This document shows, piece by piece, positions 18,398 to 25,956 of a DNA stretch of 64,000 nt. The stretch is taken from assembly GCA_016124585.1 (NCBI GenBank), contig WGNL01000023.1:124001-188000 (forward strand), in the 5' to 3' direction. The stretch comes from Bacteroidota bacterium (GTDB lineage: Bacteria; Bacteroidota; Bacteroidia; Chitinophagales; Saprospiraceae). Within the stretch, counting starts at the first letter, position 1, and every line of letters starts with the position of its first letter. The translations under genes and the position numbers were made by a program. The notes beneath the pieces are model-generated. The model saw only the letters and a program-made list of their open reading frames with translations. It ran no database searches and was not told the DNA's origin.

Positions 18398-18550
18398 ATG
18401 GATGAGCTGATACATACTTTGAGCAACTTAAGATTGGTTTTGAAAAACTTGAAGGAAAGGGTTGATGACAAGGAAGTAAAGAATGATATCGATGAAGCCA
18501 TTATATACTTGCAGAATACCATTAATCGCTTACATCTGGGAGGGTTATAA
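18398..18550 (+). CDS. 50-residue helical protein next to the EAD11 gene
   Basis: A short frame starting MDELIHTLSNLRLVLKNL with strong heptad-like Leu/Ile spacing and balanced charges; it is almost certainly helical and possibly coiled-coil. It ends 4 bases before the stop of the EAD11-domain gene on the opposite strand, so the two are tail to tail. A longer opposite-strand frame over the same bases (18313-18558) has no protein-like pattern. The frame can be extended upstream by 13 codons (ATG 18359). The adjacency suggests, but does not show, a relation to the EAD11 protein. Confidence 0.45.
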   Translation: MDELIHTLSNLRLVLKNLKERVDDKEVKNDIDEAIIYLQNTINRLHLGGL

Positions 18551-18554
18551 TCGG

Positions 18555-19277
18555 TCAATTATCCTTAATTCCTTGGTCAAGTTTTAAAAAGCATTCCAAG
18601 ATGCCTGCCTTGTCGTCATCCTGGATTTCCTTGCTTATTCCTACCCGTTGGCTCAATAGCGCTATCCCCAACCTAGCCTCCGCTTTTGTAAACTCCTTGA
18701 AGTTAAATATAAACCCGGGTTCTTTTAACCATTCTAAACTGTCGTTCAAATAGGATTTGATCGCAAATCGAAGGGCAAACTTTAAATTGGAACTAAATTC
18801 AAACTCATCCTTATTTTCAGCTTCCAGAATATCAAAAGTCCGGGCACTAACCTCATCAGTAATTGAAAGCATGTTTGCTTTCCACCATTCCAACAAATAT
18901 TGCTTTTCCCCATAATCCTTATCTTTTTCCAAAGACTTGGAAATCGAAAGTATCTTGCGTTCTGCTGTTTCGACCACGTTCGGAAGCTCCGACTTCCAGC
19001 GCCTGATTTCTTCTGGATTACCATTTAAAAATAAAGATTCGTTCATCCGAACCACTTCGAGCAGTCGATTGGTAATGCTGTTTATTTCTATGTTCATAGT
19101 TTCATTCGACTTGTCATTTTCAATTTTGCTTTTCTTGTATCGAACATATTGGCCCCTTAAAAGAATGAGCTGGCTTGCGACTTCAGGGTCTTGAACAATT
19201 GCCTGCTCCTGCAATGCCTTCAATGCGCTGTCCAGCCTATCATTAGCAATCATTTCTAAAATTTCCAATTGTTGCAT
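18555..19277 (-). CDS. EAD11-domain protein with unknown helical C-terminal region
   Basis: A 240-residue protein whose first about 75 residues match effector-associated domain 11 (EAD11), a small death-like adaptor domain used in Bacteroidota and cyanobacterial conflict systems for homotypic recruitment of effectors: IANDRLDSALKAL, a middle ILLRGQYVRYKKSK segment, and the closing helix INSITNRLLEVV. Residues 80-240 are helical with several Trp (IRRWKSELPNVVE, YLLEWWKANM, FNFKEFTKAEARLGIALLS) and match nothing I know. A second EAD11-like domain occurs at the C-terminus of the 7-TM protein at 51218-52225. No classical effector (caspase, trypsin, TIR) lies next to it. Signals of secretion are absent. 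Confidence 0.75.
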   Translation of the reverse strand: MQQLEILEMIANDRLDSALKALQEQAIVQDPEVASQLILLRGQYVRYKKSKIENDKSNETMNIEINSITNRLLEVVRMNESLFLNGNPEEIRRWKSELPNVVETAERKILSISKSLEKDKDYGEKQYLLEWWKANMLSITDEVSARTFDILEAENKDEFEFSSNLKFALRFAIKSYLNDSLEWLKEPGFIFNFKEFTKAEARLGIALLSQRVGISKEIQDDDKAGILECFLKLDQGIKDN

Positions 19278-19466
19278 AACCGACTATTGGGCTCCGGGTA
19301 TATTACTCGCCGCAAGGTAAAAATAAATCATGTTTCATCAAACCTGTACAACTCTCCCCCATAGCTTCTTCCTAGTCCAAAATGCATTGTAGTGGTGCCG
19401 CTCTGATGGTAGCTGTTGTTTCCTTCAAGCACTGCCCGCACCATGCGTTAGCAGAAGTGGCATATT

Positions 19467-20132
19467 TCACCTGCCCAACAGAAATCCATATCCAGCACTC
19501 AAAATAATGCCGTGATTCCTGATGACACCATTTGGAGAACTGGAACCGCTCAGGGGAAGCAGGCCGAGGTTGTAGCGCAGATCCGTCACCAAATACCCAG
19601 GACCCAAGGGCAACTCCACCCCTCCAGCAAAAACCATCCCTGCATCCGCATGCCTGAGCGAAACCCCACCATTGAACTTGTAGGGACTTGTCTTGCCATT
19701 TTCCATGATTGTTATCTTGCCAGCACCAGAATAGCCCACAAATGGCCCCACCAATAGGCAAGCATGAAACTGCATCTTTTTTTTCCGGTTATCATCGATA
19801 TTGACAAAACTGTACTTGAAGAGCACTGCCAAATCATAATAATTCAACCGATAGATGCGGCCACCAAGGGGCGTTTGCCGGATAAAACCTTTCTGGATAA
19901 AATTGAGCTCGGGTCGAATTGCCGTACGCTTCGACCGGTCAATATCAACATAGAAACCCGCAGAAACGCCCCAGATTTTCCTGTTGGTGACACCACCCCC
20001 ATCATCCTTGGAGTGTGACACATATGCTAGGTTTGCACCGCCCTTGAACCCAAGAATGCTCTGCGCCTGTACGGAAACCGCCAATGCACCCAGCAGGATT
20101 GGTAAGATGAAGTTTGAAATGAATTTTGACAT
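19467..20132 (-). CDS. PorT-like outer-membrane beta-barrel protein
   Basis: A 221-residue protein with signal peptide (FILPILLGALAVSVQAQ) and a beta-barrel pattern starting SILGFKGGANLAYVS, typical of the outer-membrane beta-barrel (PorT/OmpA-like) domain common in Bacteroidota. Alternating strands include YYDLAVLFKYSFVN, FHACLLVGPFVGYSGAG and PGYLVTDLRYNLGLLPL, with terminal strand HGIILSAGYGFLLGR. About eight strands are expected. A transport or adhesion role cannot be inferred. Upstream on the same strand is the frameshifted metallopeptidase gene, 143 bases away. Confidence 0.8.
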   Translation of the reverse strand: MSKFISNFILPILLGALAVSVQAQSILGFKGGANLAYVSHSKDDGGGVTNRKIWGVSAGFYVDIDRSKRTAIRPELNFIQKGFIRQTPLGGRIYRLNYYDLAVLFKYSFVNIDDNRKKKMQFHACLLVGPFVGYSGAGKITIMENGKTSPYKFNGGVSLRHADAGMVFAGGVELPLGPGYLVTDLRYNLGLLPLSGSSSPNGVIRNHGIILSAGYGFLLGR

Positions 20133-20275
20133 GGTTGGTGTTTAAGTGTTGTGTTGTTAGGAGGTATTTTCAAGTTACCTCCTACTTTATGGCATTCTTA
20201 AAAGGGTGCAGATGACTTGGAACAATAGGTGTATGAATCAGGGTTCAAACAGTATTCGCTACATAACGCAACCAT

Positions 20276-21213
20276 CTATTCAAGCTTCGAAGCCACCACC
20301 CTATCAAACACCTGCCCCCCCTCCAGCACCAGGACGTCCATGGATTCAACTGGTGCTGCTTCCCGATTGTGAATAAGCCGGTAATTGATATAGAAGAACA
20401 TCATACCGTGCATGAAGCGCATGGTGAACTTCACGGGCGTGCCTTCGTGCCAATCGATGCCGTTCAGGAAGGGATAATGGATAAAGCGCCTGCCCTTGTA
20501 ATATATATTCGTTCGCCGTTCGGTTGGAGCCAGCCGATGTATTTAAAATCCATGTTGTAGTCCCCAAGTTGGAAACTGATATTGGCCAAACTGTCAAAAA
20601 ACAGTTCCACCTGAAAATCCTCATTCCCAATGCTGTCAATACTGGCAGACTGGCCCTCGGATTCAAAAAAATCAACCAAGGGTGTTTGTAAGAAATACGC
20701 CGTATCCATGTTTATCCAATCGGGTTCTACGGCCGGCCCAAATAGCTCCTGCAAATAATATTCCCGCCACATGGGAGAGGATACATCTGTTCCACACTGT
20801 GACCCACCTACTATCGCAGTCATCAAGCTTTTGCAGTTGTAAAACCTCAACATTTGTTCATCATGCCCCCTTCTGAGCGCACAGTGGCCCAGCTCATGGA
20901 AAATTAGGACTTCCCGATAGATGCTATCCGGCCCATCCCAAATGGGTCGTGAAACCTTAATTTCATAGCCGCCTAACTTAGAGCAATTACCATAAATCCC
21001 TGTATCCAATTCACCCGGATTCGCAAAGCGGACAATGAATTGTGAAAAGTCAATGCTCGTATCGGGCGCCCTTGCATTCATCTCCTCTACGAATGCATCA
21101 AAATACGGTTGAAATTCCTTGTCAATGGTTGATCTGGGCGCTTCATCGTCATCCCGGCAGCTTGGGGCAATCACTGATAGTATGGCGAGGAATAGTAGGA
21201 GCTTTTGTTTCAT
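20276..21213 (-). pseudogene. zinc-metallopeptidase-like lipoprotein with an apparent frameshift
   Basis: The first frame (21213 down to 20464) has a lipoprotein signal (FLAILSVIAPSC, Cys19) and a zinc-protease motif HELGHCALRRGH (His106, Glu107, His110). At the sequence GERIYIT it switches to an unlikely 11-residue tail and stops. In another frame translation continues as GRRFIHYPFLNGIDWHEG, then TPVKFTMRFMHGMMFFYIN and EAAPVESMDVLVLEG, ending in VVASKLE and TAG at 20276-20278. The switch point is an (AT)4 tract at 20501-20508. Joined, the protein would have about 312 residues. The cause may be a slipped dinucleotide (real mutation, phase variation or sequencing error). The start 21213 is chosen for the signal peptide; ATG 21243 is 10 codons upstream. 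Confidence 0.75.
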
Positions 21214-21353
21214 ATACTTGTAAAGCTTACGGTTTTGCTTCATTTGCTGCCTGATTATGGTGCATGGCCAAAGAAGATAGCTACAAAAACATAACCGGAA
21301 AGTAAAATATCATCAGGGCTGCCACGTCGAACAATAACCCTCAATAAGCAAAG

Positions 21354-22814
21354 TTAACCCTTGACAATAGGTCTGACATCTTTTACCAAGCTTGCCAATT
21401 TGTGGTCGGGAGACGATTCCATTTGAATCTGCCAATCCCTTGAACTTAGATAATCCATAACCCTAGGGTCGTCTTTGCCAAGAAAACCTGGCACCCCTTT
21501 TTTGACTACAATACATAACACGCTCATACCATGATGCCCTGAACGGTGAACGCCTGCCAACAAACCAGCAAACCATTCATGTGCTTCATAAAAGCTGGTA
21601 CCCGCATCAAATTCGAGAAAAATATTCTTTCGTTTACCATCATTCCATCCTTCGAAAAGACAAGTAATAAACCGTTCGTGTTTCTCAAGGTATAACCCCT
21701 GACAGCTTTGACCTTCCGTAAGCTTCAAAGAAGTTTGTACCCGATGCGCATGCTCGTCTAGCCATATATTAAATTCAAGCTCATCCACCTCAACCGTCCC
21801 ATTGTTGAGTTTCATCAGATGGTAAATCATGTACTCGCCACAATAGGGTTCAATTGATTTTGTTCGAAATCTTTCAGAACGGTCCTCAATCACCCAGTCC
21901 AAAAGGTCTTGGGCAGATGTGATGTGCCTATTGGGGGAAATAAGCTTGCCACCGCCACCATCATAAAAAAAGGACCTGATTGAGGGATGTAGCTTTTCGA
22001 AATCCCCATTTGCGGGGTCATAAGATTCAAGGGCCAAAGGGCATCGGCCTTGTACATATTTTTCCGTGGGGTTAGGAGCCTTCATCAAAACAAAATGGTC
22101 GGAAATAATCAAACTTTCGTGTGAGGCAATAAAATTTGCTTGGCCTACTAGGCAGTCCGGCTTGGCATCTACCTGTATTTTTATCTTGAAGTGAAGGTCT
22201 TTATGCTTAGATTCTTCTGTGAAGAGGTTGATGATGATGAAAGATTTGCTTTCATCCAAACCTGCCCATCCGGTATAATCGTGATAGTTGGGGTAAGCAT
22301 TGAAAAGTCGCACTTTGTTTAGCTTAACTTCGGTCTCGTTTGAAAAAAAAAGTACGTGCTTGTAGATTTTACCTTTGATGTCCAAAATGTAGAGATGCCA
22401 CCAGGTGTCGTGGTAGTGCTTATCAAGCTGTTGGAAGACCCTAAGCAATGGGTTTTCGTTGAAAAATAGCACATATTCATCAAAGTAATGGTCGTGAAGT
22501 TTCTTTTTGACCTCATTTTTGGTAGGAATCTGCTGAAGTTTGCCCTCGTGGTGCAATACGTATAATGCTAGAATATCTTTTGCCTTGTTCCTTTTCCACT
22601 TACCAGGCGTAGTTGCCTCCCAGAGCCTCTTAACTGAATCGGCTGAAACCTCGAAAACTGAATCGAATTTTAGAAGTTTAGCGGAAAGTGCCAGAAAATC
22701 TGACCTTAAAAGGTGGTCGGGTTGCTGAACATTAATACCAGCGAATTTGAAAGCTTTTAAAACAAGTTCATTTTTAAGCTTTTCCTCTTGCGAAAAAGTT
22801 TCAGTGCTTGCCAT
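21354..22814 (-). CDS. large hypothetical protein with a possible N-terminal helical DNA- or protein-binding domain
   Basis: A 486-residue soluble protein I cannot assign. The N-terminal about 110 residues (LRSDFLALSAKLLKFDSVF, VSADSVKRLWEATTPGKWK, AKDILALYVLHHEGK) look like a small all-helical domain with helix-turn-helix flavour, reminiscent of N-terminal domains found in Bacteroidota proteins of unknown role. The central region is beta-rich (WWHLYILDIKGKIYKHVLFF), and the last third includes YCGEYMIYHLMKLNNGTVEVDE and GHHGMSVLCIVVKKG. No signal peptide or TM helix is present, so it is cytosolic. It lies downstream of the RNA-like region on the same strand as the minus-strand terminator hairpin there. 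Function unknown. Confidence 0.65.
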   Translation of the reverse strand: MASTETFSQEEKLKNELVLKAFKFAGINVQQPDHLLRSDFLALSAKLLKFDSVFEVSADSVKRLWEATTPGKWKRNKAKDILALYVLHHEGKLQQIPTKNEVKKKLHDHYFDEYVLFFNENPLLRVFQQLDKHYHDTWWHLYILDIKGKIYKHVLFFSNETEVKLNKVRLFNAYPNYHDYTGWAGLDESKSFIIINLFTEESKHKDLHFKIKIQVDAKPDCLVGQANFIASHESLIISDHFVLMKAPNPTEKYVQGRCPLALESYDPANGDFEKLHPSIRSFFYDGGGGKLISPNRHITSAQDLLDWVIEDRSERFRTKSIEPYCGEYMIYHLMKLNNGTVEVDELEFNIWLDEHAHRVQTSLKLTEGQSCQGLYLEKHERFITCLFEGWNDGKRKNIFLEFDAGTSFYEAHEWFAGLLAGVHRSGHHGMSVLCIVVKKGVPGFLGKDDPRVMDYLSSRDWQIQMESSPDHKLASLVKDVRPIVKG

Positions 22815-22954
22815 GTGGGTCTAGTAGGTGTAGTTGGTTATCGTAATATTATATTTTGGCCGAATAAAATTCAAATATGCGACAAATATAGGATGGAAAA
22901 AAAAATTGCGCCCGCTAACTTTGCGCTTTAGCGCATACCTAATTCCTTACAAAT

Positions 22955-23103
22955 AAAAAAGTAGCCCCACAAGGGGGCATACTCGTAGCTCAATCGAGCC
23001 GCTGCAAAAGTGGTCGAATGACGCTAACTGACCTCTTTGGTTTTTTGATTTTCCGCGTAAAAGGGACTATAGCCTGCTTCCTAAAAAAGCGGGGGCAAAG
23101 ATA
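22955..23103 (-). ncRNA. candidate minus-strand small RNA with terminator
   Basis: On the minus strand, GCCCC-cttgt-GGGGC (22978 to 22964) followed after three bases by TTTTTT (22960-22955) is a good intrinsic terminator, yet no protein gene precedes it. A TATCTTTG sequence (minus strand, 23103-23096) matches the Bacteroidota -7 element, giving a transcript of about 135 bases. The body contains a CTCG/CGAG hairpin and the element repeated at 23454-23507. It could alternatively be a leader of the gene starting at 22814. The tRNA-like words here do not fold into a tRNA. Confidence 0.35.
22996..23053. repeat. repeat element copy 1
   Basis: Shares with 23454-23507 the pattern GAGYCGCTGYAAAWG, then ATGNCGCTAACTGAC, then GATTTTC in the same order and spacing, with small insertions between the blocks. 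Conserved blocks separated by variable sequence suggest a structured RNA or binding element rather than a simple duplication. Confidence 0.5.
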
Positions 23104-23280
23104 GGATTTTTTCAAAAAGTAGCGATCATTGCCAAAAAAATATTATCCACATTAGAATTTCATGAGTATTTGCTACTGCCTAGCTACAGACTTTTACGTA
23201 CCTTTGTCATGTTAGTTTTTTTATGCAAAAAAGCAGTAAAGCAACCTGAATGAGCCGTAACGAAATGATATTAACAAAGA

Positions 23281-23424
23281 ATATAGTTAGCTATAACGTC
23301 GGGAAAAACTTTGCATTACATTCCGATGGCGTAAATCCCAATTTACAAAAGCATCGAGGAGTACAATCAAATAGTTTCTGAACTATTTGTGCAGGCCCCC
23401 TCGATTTGAGAAAGGGCCTTTTTT
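23281..23424 (+). ncRNA. candidate structured RNA with intrinsic terminator
   Basis: A series of local hairpins reads along the plus strand: TATAG-ttag-CTATA (23282-23295), an imperfect TCGGGAA/TTCCGA pairing (23299-23326), GTAAAT-ccca-ATTTAC (23331-23346), and CAAATAGTT-tctg-AACTATTTG (23368-23389, 9 bp perfect). It ends with AGGCCC...GGGCCT plus a T run (23393-23424). In addition ATCGAGG (23353-23359) is complementary to CCTCGAT (23399-23405) in the terminator loop, allowing a pseudoknot or a competing antiterminator helix. The pattern fits a small RNA or an attenuator. The next plus-strand gene starts 320 bases later. I do not recognise a known RNA family. Confidence 0.5.
23393..23424 (+). 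terminator. intrinsic terminator of the candidate RNA
   Basis: AGGCCC (23393-23398) pairs with GGGCCT (23414-23419), loop of 15 bases, followed by a run of T to 23424. Confidence 0.75.
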
Positions 23425-23453
23425 ATTGACGGGCATTGCTCGTTGCTTGAAAA

Positions 23454-23507
23454 GAGTCGCTGTAAATGAAAAAAGGCGGATGTCGCTAACTGACAATTTC
23501 GATTTTC
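23454..23507. repeat. repeat element copy 2
   Basis: Diverged copy of the element at 22996-23053; the 11-base block CGCTAACTGAC is identical. It lies just after the terminator of the candidate RNA and has no terminator of its own on either strand. Confidence 0.5.
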
Positions 23508-23632
23508 TCACCTTTTTTTTCCCAGTTTAGACTCCTATTGCAACAGCGCTGTGCTACCCCTAGCTGCACCCATCACTTGGGGTTAAATTCTTGTGCTTGC
23601 CTATGGTATAAACAATTGAAGTAAAGCTGTAG

Positions 23633-23659
23633 TCAAGGCTTGCTGGTGGCAAGCCTTGA
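23633..23659. repeat. 11-bp perfect hairpin
   Basis: TCAAGGCTTGC (23633-23643) and its exact complement (23649-23659) surround a 5-base loop. It lies 88 bases upstream of the small membrane-protein gene; no T run follows. Confidence 0.6.
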
Positions 23660-23746
23660 AGGGGCAATTCCACCTTTCAGCGACAATGCATGAACATTGC
23701 AGGGGCATTCTCATGCTTGTAAAGGATGCTTACACACAACATTTTC

Positions 23747-24067
23747 ATGAACAAAACTACAGAAGTGATGAGCAACAAAATTCGGGAATCAAACAATGAC
23801 CGTTACCTGCCAGGTGACATTGGCCCAGGTGTAAAGATTAAGGAATACTGGAGAGGTGACACTAAAATCACAGAAATCACCCGCAGCTATTACATGCCTA
23901 TTTGGCTTGTGATGCTCATGGTGATAATGGCCCTTAGTGCCGCTGCCTATTTTGTTTTGGGAGGTTTGCCATACAAAGCGGAGGATTCCAAAGCCAGCAA
24001 GAAGGAAATGCGGCAGCAAGCGCCGCCAGAAGAGCTTAAGAAGCCCTGGGAAAAGAAGTGGGACTGA
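23747..24067 (+). CDS. single-TM hypothetical protein
   Basis: A 106-residue protein with one central membrane helix (IWLVMLMVIMALSAAAYFVL, about residues 51-70). The N-terminal half is polar (DRYLPGDIGPGVKIKEYWRG) and the C-terminal tail is charged and ends PPEELKKPWEKKWD. Starts at 23726 or 23768 are also possible. It is convergent with the two-TM small protein at 24089-24262. No family is recognised; the topology suggests a small inner-membrane accessory protein. Confidence 0.55.
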   Translation: MNKTTEVMSNKIRESNNDRYLPGDIGPGVKIKEYWRGDTKITEITRSYYMPIWLVMLMVIMALSAAAYFVLGGLPYKAEDSKASKKEMRQQAPPEELKKPWEKKWD

Positions 24068-24088
24068 TGGCAAATACATCACACTGCG

Positions 24089-24262
24089 TCATCGCCTTGC
24101 GTAAAAGAACAATGGCGTGATGATCAGTGGGAGAGAAATGATGAGAAACCATGTAGCCCAGCGTGTGTCAAATTCGGAAGTGCTGTTGAAGAGCTTTGAC
24201 GCGAATATAAGGCCAGCAACGCCTACGAGGCTGCACATCAATCTGAAATGTTTGTTTTCCAT
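24089..24262 (-). CDS. 57-residue two-TM small membrane protein
   Basis: The frame from ATG 24262 (MENKHFRLMCSLVG) encodes two hydrophobic helices, about residues 7-22 (RLMCSLVGVAGLIFAS) and 36-53 (TWFLIISLPLIITPLFF), joined by a polar loop (NSTSEFDTRW) and ending in ARR. The same frame is open upstream to 24400, but that part is not protein-like. Hydrophobic helices with a basic end support a real small membrane protein. Function unknown. Confidence 0.45.
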   Translation of the reverse strand: MENKHFRLMCSLVGVAGLIFASKLFNSTSEFDTRWATWFLIISLPLIITPLFFYARR

Positions 24263-24429
24263 ATTGAACGGGTTGCACTCCAGTCGCCTCCTCAAAACTG
24301 GAATAACAGGGTTTACGGTGGTGGGTGTTGATGGTTGCCTTTTTTGAAAAAATCTTGGAGCTAGGGCATTCTTGGTCATTTGCCCTAGTTCCTTTTTCAT
24401 TCATTCTTTAACTAAACAACAATACAGTC

Positions 24430-25584
24430 ATGGGAAATTCATATCAAGATTTTCATCAAAAACCTCAGAAACAGCCCAAGCCTTTTTTCAATTGGAAAAG
24501 TGGGTTAGGGCTTGGAGTAGTCTTACTGTTTCTGATATGGAATAGGTCTGGCAAGATAACACTTCCTGGCGTCGAAGTGCAACTTGACCAGAAAGTAGAA
24601 TCCATGCGGAACGACGAGGCCGCACTTAAAAAGCTTTTGGATGAAAGCAACAATTTGAATAGGAAGCTGAAAGACAGCATTGCCACTATGTTGTACCAAA
24701 GGCGCTTGGATATTTCCGAAGGTGAGGAGCTGTCCGCAAAATTTAAGCAATTCAAAGATTTACCAGCCGCAGATAAAGAAGCGCTTCTGAACAAAGTGAA
24801 TCATTTTCTGTCACCAGACACCAACCCTGATGTCAATATAGATTACGGGCTGTTGGCAGCAGAAAGGTTGAGGCAGCTTCAGAATAATGAAATTGAAACA
24901 CTGCGCAAGAGGCCAGTTTCAAATCCAGCTACTGAGGACGCCTTAAGGTCGGAAGTTGAAAAACTTTCCTCCAAAATCAGGCAGCTTGAAAATGACAAAA
25001 AAGCCACTTTAGCCCGCTATGAGCAACTTAAAAGTGATTACGAAGGACTTAAGAGGAAATTGGCAGAATACGGAGAAGGCAATACAGCCGATTCTATTGC
25101 TATCGTAGCAGTACTTGACAACATGAAGAACAAACTTGATAGTTTGGCGAATGCTAATGTGGCATTGGCAGATGCCATTGACAACACCATCAGCCTGAGC
25201 ATCATAGGAGGTGTTTTAGAACCGGAAGGCTCTAAGCGAAGTAAGCAAAAGGTCTTTACAAAGGATTTCAAAGCTTTTACGTTTACATTTCTGCCAAAAT
25301 CTACCAATACTAGATATAAAGGTGCAGGTCATGTAAGGTTAAGGCTCATTTTCTCAATCCCTAAGCCACCAGGTGAAAGGTATGACATTGAAAGGATCAT
25401 TGATGTAAACCTCGACCAGAAAGAATTGGTAAAAATTGAATACGGAAGCGACCACGACGCAAACGGAAAGGCAATTGAATTTGCAGATGGTACTTATGCT
25501 GTACAGGTTTTTCTTTTCGAAGACGAAGTGATCAAAGAACCAATATCATGGCATAGGTTTGAATTCAAAAAGAAAAGGCTTTGA
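24430..25584 (+). CDS. membrane-anchored coiled-coil protein
   Basis: A 384-residue protein. Residues about 24-40 form a single TM helix (SGLGLGVVLLFLIWN) after a short basic/Gln/Pro-rich cytosolic leader. Residues about 55-250 are a long charged helical region with heptad-like spacing (LKKLLDESNNLNRKLKDSI, LRSEVEKLSSKIRQLENDK, ARYEQLKSDYEGLKRKLAEY). The last about 120 residues are a beta-rich globular domain (FTFTFLPKSTNTRYKGAGHV, RLRLIFSIPKPPGERYDIER) that may be a periplasmic sensor or binding module. No family recognised. A 30-bp inverted repeat follows 9 bases after the stop. Confidence 0.7.
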   Translation: MGNSYQDFHQKPQKQPKPFFNWKSGLGLGVVLLFLIWNRSGKITLPGVEVQLDQKVESMRNDEAALKKLLDESNNLNRKLKDSIATMLYQRRLDISEGEELSAKFKQFKDLPAADKEALLNKVNHFLSPDTNPDVNIDYGLLAAERLRQLQNNEIETLRKRPVSNPATEDALRSEVEKLSSKIRQLENDKKATLARYEQLKSDYEGLKRKLAEYGEGNTADSIAIVAVLDNMKNKLDSLANANVALADAIDNTISLSIIGGVLEPEGSKRSKQKVFTKDFKAFTFTFLPKSTNTRYKGAGHVRLRLIFSIPKPPGERYDIERIIDVNLDQKELVKIEYGSDHDANGKAIEFADGTYAVQVFLFEDEVIKEPISWHRFEFKKKRL

Positions 25585-25592
25585 AGCAATAT

Positions 25593-25684
25593 AAACTAGG
25601 CGTGACCTAATCTAATGGTTTTGGCAGAATCTGCAACTCACGGATTTCAACACTAAAACCGTTAGATTAGGTCACGCCTAGTTT
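25593..25684. repeat. 30-bp near-perfect inverted repeat
   Basis: Arms 25593-25622 and 25655-25684 are complementary over 30 bases with a single mismatch (a G-U pair in RNA), around a 32-base loop that holds its own small GCAGA/TCTGC palindrome. It lies directly after the coiled-coil gene. It could act as a terminator or transcript-stability hairpin, or be a MITE-like element; it encodes no transposase. Confidence 0.85.
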
Positions 25685-25956
25685 AAGGCCTCATGATAGT
25701 TGTACTAACCCCATTAATTTTTTCCAAGTCAAACCTGCTTTAACCAAAGGCGGTTTGAGTTATATAAAGTAGGGGAATAGCAGTCAGACCACAAGGGATA
25801 TGGCTTGGCAGAAGGCCCCCTTGATTCAACAGAAGCTCCTTAATGCCCAACCAGCATAAAATATGGCTTAATCCAAGTTCTCTCCCCCAAAACCGAAGAC
25901 AACCTGAGCCCAAATTCCCCCAAGCCATATGTCAATCGTCAATTATCCATTCTCAA

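Larger units (their letters stand above)
22815..23746. other. 932-bp gene-free stretch with RNA-like elements
   Basis: No convincing protein-coding frame is present. The stretch holds: a minus-strand terminator hairpin (22955-22978); a repeated element in two diverged copies (22996-23053 and 23454-23507, sharing CGCTAACTGAC and GATTTTC); a run of hairpins ending in a plus-strand terminator (23281-23424); and an 11-bp perfect hairpin (23633-23659). -7-like sequences TAACTTTG (22916-22923, plus) and TACCTTTG (23199-23206, plus), and TATCTTTG on the minus strand (23096-23103), occur, but none has a -33 TTG at the standard distance. Confidence 0.6.

Noticed and set aside
18313-18558. 81-codon minus-strand frame
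   Set aside because: Opposite strand of the helical 50-residue ORF; Ser/Phe/Lys-rich and not protein-like.
19372-19761. 129-codon minus-strand frame
   Set aside because: Shadow of the PorT-like barrel gene in another register; rich in Cys and Trp without pattern.
22961-23040. Possible tRNA from the plus-strand words GTAGCTCAATCGAG
   Set aside because: No acceptor stem, anticodon arm or T arm can be formed around it.
25740-25928. 62-codon minus-strand frame after the acyl-CoA ligase
   Set aside because: Low-quality sequence without family resemblance; region holds only a weak distant inverted repeat of CCAAGCCATAT.
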